Below are positions 45,675-57,557 of a DNA stretch of 64,000 bases, in pieces. Every line of letters begins with the position of its first letter. Within the stretch, counting starts at the first letter, position 1. The notes beneath the pieces are model-generated. The model saw nothing but the letters and a program-made list of their open reading frames with translations. It ran no database searches and was not told the DNA's origin. The stretch spans positions 92,557,106-92,621,105 of the forward strand of contig NC_132918.1 of NCBI RefSeq assembly GCF_047675955.1, written 5' to 3'. The position numbers and the translations under genes are program-made. This DNA comes from Chlorocebus sabaeus. Lineage: Eukaryota; Chordata; Mammalia; Primates; Cercopithecidae.

Positions 45675-46225
45675 CTTTAGTGCAGGGGTCCCCAACCCCT
45701 GGGCCACAAACGGGTACCAGTCTGTGGCCTGTTAGGAACTGGGCCACACAGCAGGAGGTGAGCAGTGGGCCAGTGAGCAAAGCTTCATCTGTATTTACAG
45801 CCTCTCCCCATTACTCACATCACCGCCTGGGCTCTGCCTCCCGTCAGATCAGCAGCAGTGTTAGATTCTTGGAGCATGAAGGCTGGTGTGAACTGTGCAT
45901 GTGAGGAAGGGATCGAGGTCACGTGCCCCTTATGAGACTCTAATCCCCGATGATCTATCACTGTCTCCTGTCACCCCCAGATGGGACTGTGTAGTTACAG
46001 GTAAACAACCCAGGGCTCCCACTGACTCTACGTTATGGTGGATTTCATTATGTGTGATTATTTCACTATATATTGTAATGTAATAATAGAAATAAAATAC
46101 ACAATGAATGTAATGGGCTTGAATCATCCTGAAACCATCCCCCAACTCCACCCGGTCCATGGAAAAATCGTCTTCCATGAAACCAGTCCCTGGTGCCAAA
46201 AAGGTTGAGGACTGCTGCTTTAGTG
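45675..46225. mobile_element. MER1-like hAT-Charlie element with intact target duplication
   Basis: Body 45683-46217 starts caggggtccccaacccctg and ends with ggttgaggactgctg. It is flanked by the perfect 8-bp duplication ctttagtg (45675-45682, 46218-46225), the hAT hallmark. No transposase is encoded. Confidence 0.85.
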
Positions 46226-46321
46226 TTACATTGTTTTAAAATGGAAAAAAAAATATATTTTTATTCTTTCAAAGTTTTTCTATTTAGTACTTGCCTTACA
46301 AAATCAAAGCCAATTTCTAAA

Positions 46322-46865
46322 GTGTGAGGTGACAAGCTACTGCCCACAAGCCAGCACTTATTGTTGTAAATAAAGTTTCATTGGAACCCAGCCACACTTT
46401 CTTGTTTGCATATTGTCTATAGTTGCTTTCAAGCTCCTAGCAGAATTAAGTGGTTGCAACAGTTCTCTTTTTTTTTTTTTTTTTTTTTGAGACGGAGTTT
46501 CCCTCTTGTTGCCCAGGCTGGAGTGCAGTGGCACGATCTCGGCTCACCACAACCTCTGCCTCCCGGATTCCCGGGTTCAAGCAATTCTTGTGCCTCAGCC
46601 TCCTGAGTAGCTGGGATTACAGGTGCCCACCTCCACACCCGGCTAATTTTTGTATTATTGGTAGAGACGGGGTCTCCCCATGTTCGTCAGACTGGTCTCA
46701 AACTCCCGACCTCAGGTGATCCGCCCGCCTTGGCCTCCCAAAGTACTGGGATTACAGGCCTGAGCCACTGCATCCGGCGTTGCAACAGTTCTTGTGGCCT
46801 TCAAAACTAACGTTTATTATCTGATCCTTTAAAGAAAAGTTTGCCAACCCCCTAGTCTACAGCAT
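46322..46865. mobile_element. hAT-type relic split by an Alu
   Basis: Left part 46322-46466 contains 'gtaaataaagtttcattgga' and 'acccagccacactttcttg'; right part 46779-46865 contains 'aagaaaagtttgccaacccc'. A full Alu lies between them. Confidence 0.65.
46467..46778 (-). mobile_element. Alu with 14-bp target duplication
   Basis: Antisense Alu with long T tail flanked by gttgcaacagttct at 46453-46466 and 46779-46792. Confidence 0.92.
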
Positions 46866-46933
46866 TGAGAGTTATGAAGCGATTGCCAAGGGTATTTTTA
46901 AAGTTAGTAAATATTTTTTAATGTTGCTAGCAG

Positions 46934-47214
46934 GCTGGGCCTGTAGCTCATGCCTCTGATCCTAGCACTTTGGGAGGCTAAGGCAGGCAGATTGCTTGAA
47001 CTCAGGAATTCAAGACCAGCCTGGGCAATGTGGCGAAACCCTGTCTGTACAAAAATTACCCAGGTGTGACGGCTTGCAGCTATAGCCAGCTACTTGGGAG
47101 GCTAAGGTGGGAGGATCACCTGAGCCCGAGAGGTCAAGGACACAGTGAGCCAAGCTTGCGCCACTGCACTCCAGACTGGGTGACAGAGCGAGACCCTGTC
47201 CCAAAAACAAAACT
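46934..47214 (+). repeat. AluJ-like
   Basis: Sense Alu from ggctgggcctgtagctcatg to gagaccctgtcccaaaaac; its tail ends about 34 bases before the exon at 47249. Confidence 0.86.
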
Positions 47215-47248
47215 TGTCTAGTAACACATTTTCTTTTCCTCATTTCAG

Positions 47249-47326
47249 CCTAAATTAACAATGGCGAAATGCAGGCGAAATGTGGAGAATTTCCTAGAAG
47301 CTTGCAGAAAAATTGGTGTACCTCAG
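47249..47326 (+). CDS. LRCH3: LRCH3 coding exon (CH domain, middle)
   Basis: Reads PKLTMAKCRRNVENFLEACR and KIGVPQ; 26 codons, phase 0-0, donor gtaata. It carries the CH helix with the NVxxFLxACRxxGVP pattern. Both alternative last exons splice onto this exon in the same frame. Confidence 0.96.
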
Positions 47327-50300
47327 GTAATAAATTTATCATTTTTTGTGTTGCCTAAATAGACTTGGTTGTGCTAAAATTTTAGAAATGCAAATCTCTA
47401 AAATCTTACAGGACTAGCTCTGAGCTAAGTCGATCCTAATTAACATGACTTTGGATTACAAGAGTCAGTATACTTTTGAACAGTTTTCCTTAATTATTTC
47501 CAAGGACCACACAAAGAAATTATAAATGTATAAATTGAAATAATTATAAGTAATTTAGAGTAATTATTCTATTTTCCTAAACTTTCCCACTTGCTATTTG
47601 ACAACTAAATATATCCTTCAAAAACTCAGTCTGTCCCAGATGGAGAGGGTGCAGCTGGCCTCGGTGTTCTGACCTTTGCTTTGATACTTTTTTAAATGTT
47701 TTAGACTCCAGAAATGTTGAAAAGACAGCCTAGAGTTCCTTTGTATACTTCACTTATTTCTTCTAATGTTAACTAACATCTGATCTACAACCTTAGGACA
47801 GTGGTTCAAATTCAGTAACACGAGAACAGTACGATTAACTGAATGACAGGCTTTATTCGGATTTCACCGGTTCTTCCATGAAGCTCGTTCTTTGGAGCCT
47901 GGCTTGCAACAAACAGGCTGTCTCTGAGCTGTTGTCCTGCTGTGAGGATTTGTTGCCTCCAGCTCAGTTATAACTTTATTGCCCTTTAATATTACCAATA
48001 GTTAAATTTATAGATGTGATTAAGGGAAATGAACTTGATATACTCTTAATAACCCCTTTAGAAAGCAATTATAGTAAACCAGCGAAGCATTATACTACTA
48101 AGGAATATTACATGGTATAAAGACAAATTTAAAGAAATAAACAACTTGGTGCCGTGTGATACTTTTTCATTAACCACGACTATTACAAGTCTTGTTAACA
48201 TTTTGTCTATAGCCTGAAGGAGGAAAACATGACTCTTTTCTATCACCTTCTAGTTAGGTCTCAGTAACTCAGGGGTGGCCCCGGGGCTCAGCAGCAGCTC
48301 CACCATTTCTCTGAGTTTAGATCCTGTTCCTGTAGCTTTCATGACAGTGATTCTCTTTACGCATTTCACCACGCCACTTTCTAACTAACCAGGTAAAGGC
48401 CTCAGCGTCACTTGTCCAAAGAGTGACCTTCTCTTTCAGCTCTTTCACGTGTTACAAAGTGAAAGAGAGAGCGCCCAGCTCCATAGAGCATCTGCATCAG
48501 CCAGCAGGATTCCCAGGGTGGTTTTTCTCTTATGAAGGTAGATCATCATTCTACTATTTATTTTTTACTTTTTTCTTTTGCTGTTTTTTCCTTTTTTAAA
48601 ACTGAATTGTAAAAGAATGGAAATTTACATAAAGTGGTAGTTAGCAAAGACCTTTTTGATTCCTATGGACAAATTCAAAGCAAAATTTTCATGTTTATGT
48701 TATGTTGTTTGATAAAGCCTCCTCTTTTAGAACAGACCTTTTTAAATATTTTGAGAGCACTGAATATGGCTTCTGAAGAAACAACATACGTTCTTTTAAA
48801 CAAGTTTGTTCTAATAGTGCACATTAGCCTCCAGTTCTTCCCTTCTGCTTCCTGAAGAGGTTCCTGCTACACAAACATCTAGTGTCTGCTCTAGTTCCCT
48901 GCCAGTGTCTTTAAACAGAGAGTATGGCATGGGTTGGTGCAGAATGGGAACCGCGAAATCGATAGAGAGTGCTGAATATGGCCCCGCTCAGGCAAGTCAT
49001 GTTGACCCAACCGATGTCAAAACCTGTTAAAAGCACTGTTTACCAGCGATTACAGCCATTGTAGCTGTCCACTGGTATGCCGTGGGTGACGATGTTTATT
49101 ATGGGCCAGCTTGCCCTGTTCCTACCAGAGCTGTACTGTTGGAAGGCAAGTACAGAGAAAAAAATAATACAGTTTTAAAAGACTGGGTCTTTTTCCAGAG
49201 TGGTTAGACAGGTTTTGAGGCATCCTCCCTCCCTCTCCCTCCACAAAGAGGAAGTGGACATTCCTCATAGGCTGCCCCTTCCTTCTCCCCTTCCGCCTTC
49301 CGCCCTCCACCCAGGTCCCCACCACAACCACTGCCAGTTTTAGACGGGTTCCTAGTATGCTGCTACTGCTGCTGAAAAATTAATCATTTGTCTAGAACAA
49401 AGTGAAAGAAAACGAATAAACGCACAAACTCATAGGTTCGAGCTCGCCTTCTCAGGTCCCACTGCCAAAGGAAGAGAAGAAACTTCTACCTCCCCTTCTT
49501 CCTTTTCCTCCTGTACTTCTGGTGATTCTGGCCTTTACTTAAACATCCCCACTTTGCTCTGTGTGACTTGAAAATTGGGAAGGTAATAATGATCACTTTT
49601 GAAAATGTAAAACAGAAAACAGTATTGTAAGTATTTTGTCAGATTCTATACCCAGATGAGATATATAAAGACAAATAATTTCCTTTCTCTGTATAACTTT
49701 TCAAGTGTTACACAAGTTAAAGCATGAATGAAACACTAAAGGACAAGGCAATTATTAAAAACCTCTGATGACATTGGGCATATGGGTATTTGCTTTATTT
49801 TTATGCTTTTATTAAATATGCTACATTCAAAAAAAACCGTAATGGGTGATTAAAAACTTGTATCTGGTCCAGTATCTGTTGTCCCAGAGTTGTTATGTTA
49901 TGTGTTAAAGGATGTCTCCCTGTTGTCAAGTCCACTGATGTTTGTATTTATTTAGTGAATTTTGCAATCTATAAAATGGAGGGTTTGGATGATCTCTGAG
50001 GCCCTTAACAGCTCTATGTTCGTTTCGAACACATTCTTGAGCTGGACTTGGTTAAAACAGACACCCCCTGATTTTTAGAGGAACGCCAAGTCATTGAATG
50101 CGTTTGGCTTCTAGGCAGTAAACTGCACCCGGATCATGAGGCTTTGCTCAGTCTTTGAACCTTTTTGATGTACCTGGCTTTCTCCAAAAACGTCCCTCAC
50201 CTCAGCCTCTGCAGTTTTTGTCCTTGCTTTCTGACCTACTCTTTTTTTTTTTAATAGAGGAGAATGAGTCAGGAGAGACGTTGCTTCACACACACCTCAC

Positions 50301-50930
50301 TACTCTCAGGCCTCACACGACCCTAAACCAACATCCACTTCTGTGTATTGTATTGTTTTTTTTTTTGTTTTTGTTTTTTTTTTGATGGAGTCTCCCTCTG
50401 TCGCCCAGGCTGGAGTGCAGTGGTGCGATCCCAGCTCACTGCAAGCTCTGCCTCCCGAGTTCACACCATTCTCCTGCCTCAGCCTCCCGAGTAGCTGGGA
50501 CTACAGGCACGTGCCACCACGCCCAGCTCACTTTTTGTATTTTTAGTAGAGACGAGGTTTCACCGTGTTAGCCAGGATGGTCTTGATCTCCTGACCTCAT
50601 AATCCGCCCACCTCAGCCTTCCAAAGTGCTGGGATTACGGGCGTGAGCCACCGCACCCGGCCTGTGTATTGTATTCGTAATGTTCAGACTAGTCACCAAC
50701 ACGCAAATTTTATTCTGCTATTTAGTAGTAAGATCAAGCTCAGCATATAGAAGATTCTTTGTAGTTTGGGTTTTCAGCGTTTTATTTTTGTTCCTCAAGG
50801 TAAAAACGTTACAGGATGTGTATATATGAATATGATTGAGATGATCATATTGAATTCTATACTCAGATCTGCATTTCTGATCTACTGACTTTGTTTTTCT
50901 GTTTTCCTTTCCTGCTCACACTTTGGACAG
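47327..50930 (+). other. LRCH3 intron before the first terminal exon
   Basis: Largely unique, with one Alu at 50355-50661. 47690-47790 and 44760-44930 share an old-repeat look ('tatacttcacttatttcttc') that I could not assign. 49196-49325 is a C/T-rich strand. No gene recognised. Ends ctttggacag. Confidence 0.6.
50341..50675 (-). mobile_element. AluY-like with 14-bp target duplication
   Basis: Antisense Alu 50355-50661 flanked by ctgtgtattgtatt at 50341-50354 and 50662-50675. The T tail is interrupted by G. Contains gcaagctctgcctcccgag. Confidence 0.9.
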
Positions 50931-51134
50931 GACAATCTTTGTTCCCCTTCCGACATCCTTCAGCTAAACCTCAGCGTTAAAAGAACTGTTGAAACACTGC
51001 TTTCTCTTGGGGCACACTCAGAAGAATCCAGTTTTGTCTGTCTCTCTATCCAGCTTCTGGGTTTTGTGGCATTTTACTGTACTGTCATGTTAACTCTCTG
51101 TATGCTTTATTACTGGCTCTTCCCCTCTAGCTGA
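50931..51134 (+). CDS. LRCH3: LRCH3 alternative last exon A (CH end plus tail anchor)
   Basis: After GVPQ it reads DNLCSPSDILQLNLSVKRTV and ETLLSLGAHSEESS, then about 25 hydrophobic residues (FVCLSIQLLGFVAFYCTVML onward), ending LYYWLFPSS and TGA. The first part completes the CH domain in the LRCH4-like style; the last 30 residues are a predicted C-terminal membrane anchor with few residues after it. This would make LRCH3 a tail-anchored membrane protein. Acceptor cacactttggacag. Frame matches the upstream exon (phase 0). Orientation in the membrane is inferred. Confidence 0.92.
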   Translation, partial: DNLCSPSDILQLNLSVKRTVETLLSLGAHSEESSFVCLSIQLLGFVAFYCTVMLTLCMLYYWLFPSS

Positions 51135-53765
51135 AAGATTGCACTCCGGTGACTTTCCACCTCATTCCTGTGCTGGGTAAAGGAGGTTTGTTTGTCATTC
51201 AGAATTATTTATATAAGTGCTTTTTCTCCCCGCTGGCCCTCAAAGAGCTCACCGGTAAAGGAGACAAATCCTTTCCTTGCATTTGCAGATGTGCAGCCCG
51301 TCGCATTAGCAGACACTTTGCTGACAAAGAGTAAAAGACCAGCATCTTTTTCTCCTGGTCATCCGCCCATTCTCCTGGCCTGTGGCCTTGTTTCTCTTCC
51401 CATAAACGCTGAAGCATTTTTACTGATACAATTCTGAACTTGTACTTCGAATATGACATGTAGAGCTTTATTTCCAAGTCACACAATACAACCGCCATCT
51501 GGCCGTTTTTCCATGTCTCAGCACAAGTGGTGACATTGTGGAGTGACTGAGCCTTTTCAGCAGCTGCTCATGAGGAAGATCATCGTGGCTTTTCTGGTTT
51601 TGGCAGTACCCGGTCACTTAGATTTCTGCTTTGAACTGTGTCCGGAAATCCTGAATCCCCCCTTTGTGGGTAGGCACAGGTCCGTCTAAGCATTTGCGGT
51701 CTGGACGTTCGGAAGGTATTGGCCGTCATTTTAATAATTGTAGTTTGGTCAGAATGTTCAGTTTAAAGATCACGTGGATTTCCTAGACTGCTATTCTGAG
51801 CCCAATCCACACGTTGCACGTGGTGCACACGAGCAGATGGGTGGAGCTGGCCTCAGGGCGGGCGCCTGCCCAGATTGACTGTGTTTGTTTATGTGTGACC
51901 GAGACTCGCTCCCAGCATTCTGTTTAAAATTGGAATTTATGTGATTTCTAACCTCCTTAATAGTGAAACTGCAGCAGGAGAAGTAGCAGGGCAGCAGTCC
52001 CTGTTCTGTACTCAAGGCAGTGAATACTGTCTGGTTCTTTCAGAATGCTTAGCATTTAGCTGCTAGACATTAATGCTGGAAACTACTTTACAATTGCGGT
52101 TAGATTCTAATTTCATAAGTGGTGTTTCTGAATATTCAGGAAACTTCTGAACTGTGTTAACAAAATTGGGATAAAGAATGAACTCAAGTATGAGGAGAGA
52201 TGGTGAGGAGCACGACATGCAGTTGTAGAATTCAGCCTGAGGGGCTCATTGGTTTGGTTTTCTTCCACATGAAATGGGACAGCTATTTTCACAGGTGAAA
52301 AGACTGTTCACTGTTAATGCTCAAACACTAAACACTGTGATGATGAAAACTTCAGTTTTCTGTGGTAGTAGGTGCCTTTCAGACTTTGGGGAGTTGGGTT
52401 GGTTTTATTTTTAAGATGTCTCAGAGTTGAAACACCTGTTAAAAAACACACACAGACTCTCATGGTTTAGGGGTTGTAATTGTACATTCTCTTGAGAGCA
52501 CACAGCACCCCCTCTAGCCCAGCTGGAAGGTAAGTGTGCTCTAGAAAGCATAGGCTTCTGAGTGTAAACACCAGGCCACACAGGTCCTAGGGCGCTACTG
52601 AGAGGAAGAGATCAGGGAATCGGCCTCGGAGAAAGCATGTCTCTTCCGACAGCAAAACAAAACACTCGGCAGGTTCATTTTAAAAATAATTTATCTAGAC
52701 GTGCAGTTGCACCTAGTATTTCTACAAAGTTGCTAGTTTTATTAGATCAAAAGATTACAGTTACCTCATTTTATCAAGATAAGTATTAAATAAAAAGTAA
52801 GCACAAGTACTAGTAACTGCCTCAAAAATAAATACTTGTTATATATTTTATTGTAACTGGTTTTGTAAAATTTCGTAGTAATATCGTCTCTATGAAAAGC
52901 AAAAAAAAAAAAAAAAACTAGTTGTCGTCTTTAACAAACGTGTAATCTTTTTTTAGTGGAACCAGAATTCTATATTCTGTTCTTCGTAAGAGCAATCTCT
53001 TTTCTTTCTGAATATTTACTCTTAACAGAAAGTGCTGTTCTTAAGATTTGCCTTTTTCTCTCACAAGAAAGGATTAACCTAACAAATTAATGATGCGCAC
53101 ACACTCGATGTATTACTTAACTTCTTTAAGCAAACATTGTAAACACTCTACAGATGTTGGTAATCAACATATTCCTGCCTAAGCTTACGTAGTAGTTCCC
53201 TGGAATAATTCAGGCTGTTAAATACCAGGATATTAAATACTTTACATTTTCAAATACTATTTATTTTTAATTCTGTAATTCAGATTTTTAATTCAGACAG
53301 GCCCTTCCATGAATTATTCAAATTAGGGGGAAGTTTCTCAAACACATCTAAATCTCAAGAGCTCAGGATACGCTGAGTTTCTTGCCCTGCCTGGCCTGGG
53401 AACCCTGGTTTTCATAGTCAGGATTATAATGCAGACAGTGTAGAACTCATGCAGGCTGAGTTATGTTTTCAAACTATCTTGCATTCCTGTGGTAGGGAAC
53501 TCACAAAGTGCTTTCTCCTGAAGTGTAAATCTTTCAGTCTTGAGCCATCTGGTAGCGTGGAATTGTTTTTCTATTTTTCACATTTCCTATTTTATAGATC
53601 TGCACTGGCCTTTTATTCATCAGAGATAAGGATGTTGCTTTCACACTGCAGTACTGTTTTTCCTCTGCTGTATGTATAAATATACGCTACTTGTCAGTTT
53701 CCCAGTTTTGAAAATGATCTGTATGTACTTTTAGTTGTATTAATAAAGTGACAGTGAGCGTCAGT
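51135..53765 (+). other. LRCH3: 3' UTR of LRCH3 form A
   Basis: Unique, repeat-poor sequence with many AT-rich blocks and no Alu, as expected for a conserved 3' UTR. It also forms part of the intron in transcripts using exon B. Poly(A) signal candidates: 52789-52794 and 53742-53747. Confidence 0.65.
53742..53747 (+). terminator. Poly(A) signal AATAAA, LRCH3 form A
   Basis: AATAAA after gtacttttagttgtatt and followed by GT-containing sequence (gtgacagtgagcgtc). It is the last AATAAA before exon B, so it best fits the end of form A. An alternative AATAAA is at 52789. Confidence 0.6.
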
Positions 53766-53932
53766 CACCATCTGTATCTCACTCAGATTTCCACTGAGGT
53801 CGGTTTCCCAGGTACTACATTTTCCTATCTTCATTGATTATTATGAAGGGGAGAAGTGCTTGCTTTTTCCTTTCAGTTCTGTGAAACTCATTGATTTTCT
53901 TTTTGTTTGTGTGTTGCGTTGTCCCATTTCAG

Positions 53933-54058
53933 GAGCAATTATGTTTGCCTCTCCACATTTTAGAAGAGAAAGGTTTGAGCCAGGTTGCAGTGACGGTCCA
54001 GGCTCTCCTGGAACTTGCCCCACCCAAGCAACAGCAGCACCAGTTATCTGCTGTTTAA
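53933..54058 (+). CDS. LRCH3: LRCH3 alternative last exon B (CH end, soluble tail)
   Basis: After GVPQ it reads EQLCLPLHILEEKGLSQVAV, TVQALLELAPPKQQQHQLSA, V and TAA: 41 codons. It completes the CH domain in the LRCH1/2-like style (LCLPLHILEEKG) and ends without a membrane segment. Acceptor gttgtcccatttcag is strong. It shows the same L-C-P...IL plan as exon A, so the two are mutually exclusive ends of one domain. Confidence 0.95.
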   Translation, partial: EQLCLPLHILEEKGLSQVAVTVQALLELAPPKQQQHQLSAV

Positions 54059-54433
54059 GGATTCCCAAGACCTTGGGCCATTGGCCTGGCCAAAACAAGG
54101 AACAGGACAACGTGATTGCTGCTGCCAGCTGTCTGCTTAAACAAAGCTCTTATGTGTTCTCAGAAGGGACTGTTTCCATGATTCCTAACAGGAATATTTT
54201 GCATCATTTCTCCATTTTAGGGGAGGTTATATCCATTTCCATTGAATTTTTTTACGAAGACACCCTTGGTTTTCTCAGATGAAACTTCTTTCGTTACTGA
54301 AAACCCGACACCTGACCTGGCTGTGTTTTCCTGGAGAGCAGGCTCATTTCACACACCAGAAAGCACATCTTCTGCGTTAGGCACAGGCATGCTGTGCCGT
54401 TGTTTTTACCTGCTCTCAAGACAGCTGGTCTGC

Positions 54434-54541
54434 TGGTTTCTAAACTTGATTGTTCGTTAGAATCTCCTGGAGTCTTTGTTAAAATACAGATTCACGTTCA
54501 GGAGGTCTGGGGTAAGGCCTAGGAATCTGCATTTTCAACAA
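54434..54541. mobile_element. MER5A-like hAT relic
   Basis: 'ttagaatctcctggagtctt', 'gttaaaatacagattcacgt' and 'taggaatctgcattttcaac' match MER5A as remembered. Confidence 0.75.
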
Positions 54542-54555
54542 CCATTGCACATGTT

Positions 54556-54844
54556 TTTGTTTGAGAAGGAGTTCCGTTCGGTCACCAGGCTGGAGTGCAG
54601 TGGCACGGTCTCAGCTCACTGCAACCTCCGCCTCCTGGGCTCAAGCGATTCTTTTGCCTCAGCCTCCCGAGTAGCTGGGACAACAGGCGCCCACCACCAC
54701 GCCCGGCTACTTTTTTTGTATTTTTAGTAGAGATGGGGTTTTGCCATGCTGGCCAGACTGGTCTCAAACTCCTGACTGCAAGTGATCCACCCGCCTCGGC
54801 CTCCCAAAGTGCTGGGATTACAGGCGTGGCCACTGCGCCTGCCC
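54556..54844 (-). repeat. Alu (S type) in 3' UTR
   Basis: Antisense Alu from tttgagaaggagttccgttc to ggccactgcgcctgccc. Confidence 0.9.
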
Positions 54845-55011
54845 CAAACCACTGTTCAAAGCTAGATATTTGTATGTTTGGCGGGGAGGGTAATGGCCCC
54901 ACTGCATTTTTTCACCCACATTTAAAATCAAAAGCTGTATTATGAGGAGCTGGACTATTCTGTCAAAGACAAAACAAAAATAATATAGAAGACCTAGATT
55001 TTGCATAGTCT

Positions 55012-55141
55012 TTTTTTTTTTTTAAGAGTTGGGGTCTCGCCGTGTTGCCCAGGCTGGTCTGAAACTCCTGGGCTCAAGTGATCCTCCTGCCTCAGCCTTC
55101 CAAAGTGCTGGGATTACTGGAGTGAGCCACTGGGCCTGGCC
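55012..55141 (-). repeat. Alu monomer (FRAM-like) in 3' UTR
   Basis: Antisense, T run then gttggggtctcgccgtgttg to gagccactgggcctggcc. Confidence 0.82.
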
Positions 55142-55359
55142 CAAATTTTGCATAGTAAAACAGTGAAACAGATAACAGTTGTATTTAAGGTCAGTGTTCT
55201 AGGCCTCCCTTCAACTCCAGTCCATCATAGAAGATGGTTCTATGTCATCCTGTTATCTAGACATTAGAAACAAGCCCTCTAGACACAGGTTCCAAATCCT
55301 TAAGCTGATAGCACACTGCTGTGCATCGCCTGCTTCGGTCTCACTGAGCCTCCCGCCCC

Positions 55360-55395
55360 ACCCTCCTCACCCTCCTCACCCTCCTCACGCTGCTC
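55360..55395 (+). repeat. Short (CCTCCTCAC)n repeat
   Basis: Four near-perfect 9-bp copies of ccctcctca, C-rich. Confidence 0.85.
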
Positions 55396-55542
55396 CGCGG
55401 ACACCTGGGCCTGCAGACACGTTGCAGTCACAGCACATACACTTCGAGCTCGGGAAAGCCTAGTTTCTTATATTTCTTTCAGGTAACTGCCAGTTTCTGT
55501 GGCTGAAGTAAAGCACTTACAGCATCTTAAAAACAACTTCCT

Positions 55543-55840
55543 AGCTGTGTGCGGTGGTTCACGCCTGTCATCTCAGCACTTTGGGAGGCTGAAGTGGGCA
55601 GATCACCTGAAGTTGGGAGTTTGAGAACAGCCTGACCAACATGGAGAAACCCTGTCTCTACTAGAAATACAAAATTAGCCGGGTGTGGTGGCTCGTGCCT
55701 GTAATCCCAGCTACTCGGGAGGCTGAGGCAGGAGAATCACTTGAACCCAGGAGGCGGAGGATGTAGTGAGCCGAGATCGTGCCATTGCACCCCAGCCTGG
55801 GCAACAAAAGCAAAACTCCGTCTCAAAAAAAAAAAAAAAA
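55543..55840 (+). repeat. Alu (S type) in 3' UTR
   Basis: Sense Alu from agctgtgtgcggtggttcac to aactccgtctc and A tail. Confidence 0.9.
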
Positions 55841-56035
55841 CCCGCCCCATCTGGCTCCACCACTAGTGCCTTTATATACTCAATTATGGGTGGAGGAAAA
55901 GGGCCCAAGGGCTCAACACCACACAGGAGCTTTTATTCCAGTTTCAGCTAGCTGAGTTTTCCTTTCCCTGCATTTTGAACCCCTCTTAGTTGTTGGTGAT
56001 ATATTCTGGTGTTCACTGCCTTTGTAAAACAAGTA

Positions 56036-56041
56036 AATAAA
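56036..56041 (+). terminator. Candidate internal poly(A) signal AATAAA
   Basis: AATAAA followed within 40 bases by GT/T-rich sequence (tatgtattttgtttctgtag), a good downstream element. It could give a 2-kb 3' UTR without the minisatellite. Confidence 0.45.
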
Positions 56042-56287
56042 GTAAGTGGAAGATATTAGTTATGTATTTTGTTTCTGTAGTTGTTAACTGTTCCGGATTT
56101 TCTTTACCAATGCATCCATTTAGACATAATGTTATTCCTCTTTTTATCAGGTAAATGTAGCATCTAAAAGTAGCTTTGGATCAAATCATGTTGAGTACCT
56201 GGTCAAAGTAATGTTTTCTTCCTTGTTCTTGCAGAGAAACAGATTCATCAGAACATTACCACTTGACCAGGTTTAAAATTGTGTAAT

Positions 56288-56594
56288 GGCCTGGGCGCAG
56301 TGGCTCACGCCTGTAATCCCAGCACTTTGGGAGGCCGAGGCAGGAGGATCACTTGAGCCCAGGAGTTTGAGAGCAGCCTGGGCAACATAGCAAGACCTTG
56401 TCCCCCAAAAATTGAAAAAAAAAAAAAAAAAAAAGCCGGGCATGGTGGCACATGCCTGTACTCCCAGCTACTCAGGAGGCTGAGGTGGGAGGATCACTTG
56501 AGCCTGGGAGGTCGAAGCTACAGTGAGTCATGGCTGCACCACTGTACTCCAGCCTGGGCAACAGAGTGAGACCCCATCTCTCAAAATAAAATAA
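56288..56594 (+). repeat. Alu in 3' UTR
   Basis: Sense Alu from ggcctgggcgcagtggctca to gagaccccatctctcaaaat; A-rich linker of about 20 A near 56418. Confidence 0.88.
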
Positions 56595-56851
56595 ATTGTA
56601 TAACTTACAACATCTAAGTCAATGCCCAATCTTATAGAATGAAAGTAAAATGTCTTTATGTAAGTGCTTAGAGCCAGACCCCATTATATTTACAGTTCCC
56701 AACAGACCCACTGACCCTTATATAACTTGTTTAGAATTTAGCTGTATGTATTTTTAAACTGTATTTGTCAGCATTAAGCCTCAGTATAGTCTCCAAATTA
56801 TATGCCACCAGACATGGAACTCAGCAAACGACAGGATTATTTTTAACACAT

Positions 56852-57072
56852 GCAGGCCAGCCTGGCCAACATGGTGAAACCCCGTCTCTACTAAAAATAC
56901 AAAAATTAGCTGGGCGTGGTGGCGGGCGCCTGTAATCCAGTGACTCAGGAGGCTGAGGCAGGAGAATCGCTTCAACCTGGAAGGCGAAGGTTGCAGTGAG
57001 CCGAGATCGCACCACTGCCCTCCAGCCTGGGTGACAGAGCAAGACTCCTGTCTCCAAAAAAAAAAAAAAACC
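56852..57072 (+). repeat. Alu, 5' truncated, in 3' UTR
   Basis: Sense Alu beginning at gccagcctggccaacatgg and ending in an A tail. Confidence 0.88.
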
Positions 57073-57557
57073 ACAAAATCAAAAACATACTATGCAAGGA
57101 ATAATTCTAGAAGACGTTACATAATGAAATACTTGCCACGTTTGCAAGTAATTTTCCCATAGGAATAAATGGAAATTTCAGCTTATTTCAAATTTTGCAC
57201 ATATTATGAAACCTTATTAATGTATTTTTATCAAACTAAATGAGATTTGTATTTGAATTGTTAGGAAAAACTGGGTGCGGTTTTGGCTGATAATTGAAGG
57301 AAAAATATCAAATACATTTTTTTTTTTCCCCAAACCCTCTTGATTTTTTCAGACCCTCTGCAGAGGTATGAAGGTATGAATTTCTTTTTGGTGTCAAGAT
57401 GCAAAAACAAATCATGCTTTTGTTGGGAGAATTTTGTATTCAGTATTTTGTATGTACCTTTTTTAAAAAAATTGGAAAGCACAATTTGGTTTAACATTTA
57501 GCTTCGCTTGACTCCAGTGTAAGATGAAGATGACCTTGTCACGGCTCCCCTGACCTG

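Larger units (their letters stand above)
43109..47248 (+). other. LRCH3 intron: Alus and hAT elements
   Basis: Unassigned stretches 43430-43710, 44514-45061 and 45600-45674; otherwise interspersed repeats. Ends cctcatttcag. Confidence 0.65.

Noticed and set aside
49196..49325. C/T-rich stretch considered as a promoter or CpG island
   Set aside because: It has few CpG dinucleotides and no promoter motif, and sits deep in an intron.
53933..54282. 140-codon frame (53860-54282) covering exon B in another frame
   Set aside because: It is a shadow frame; the frame that continues GVPQ and matches the CH domain stops at 54058.
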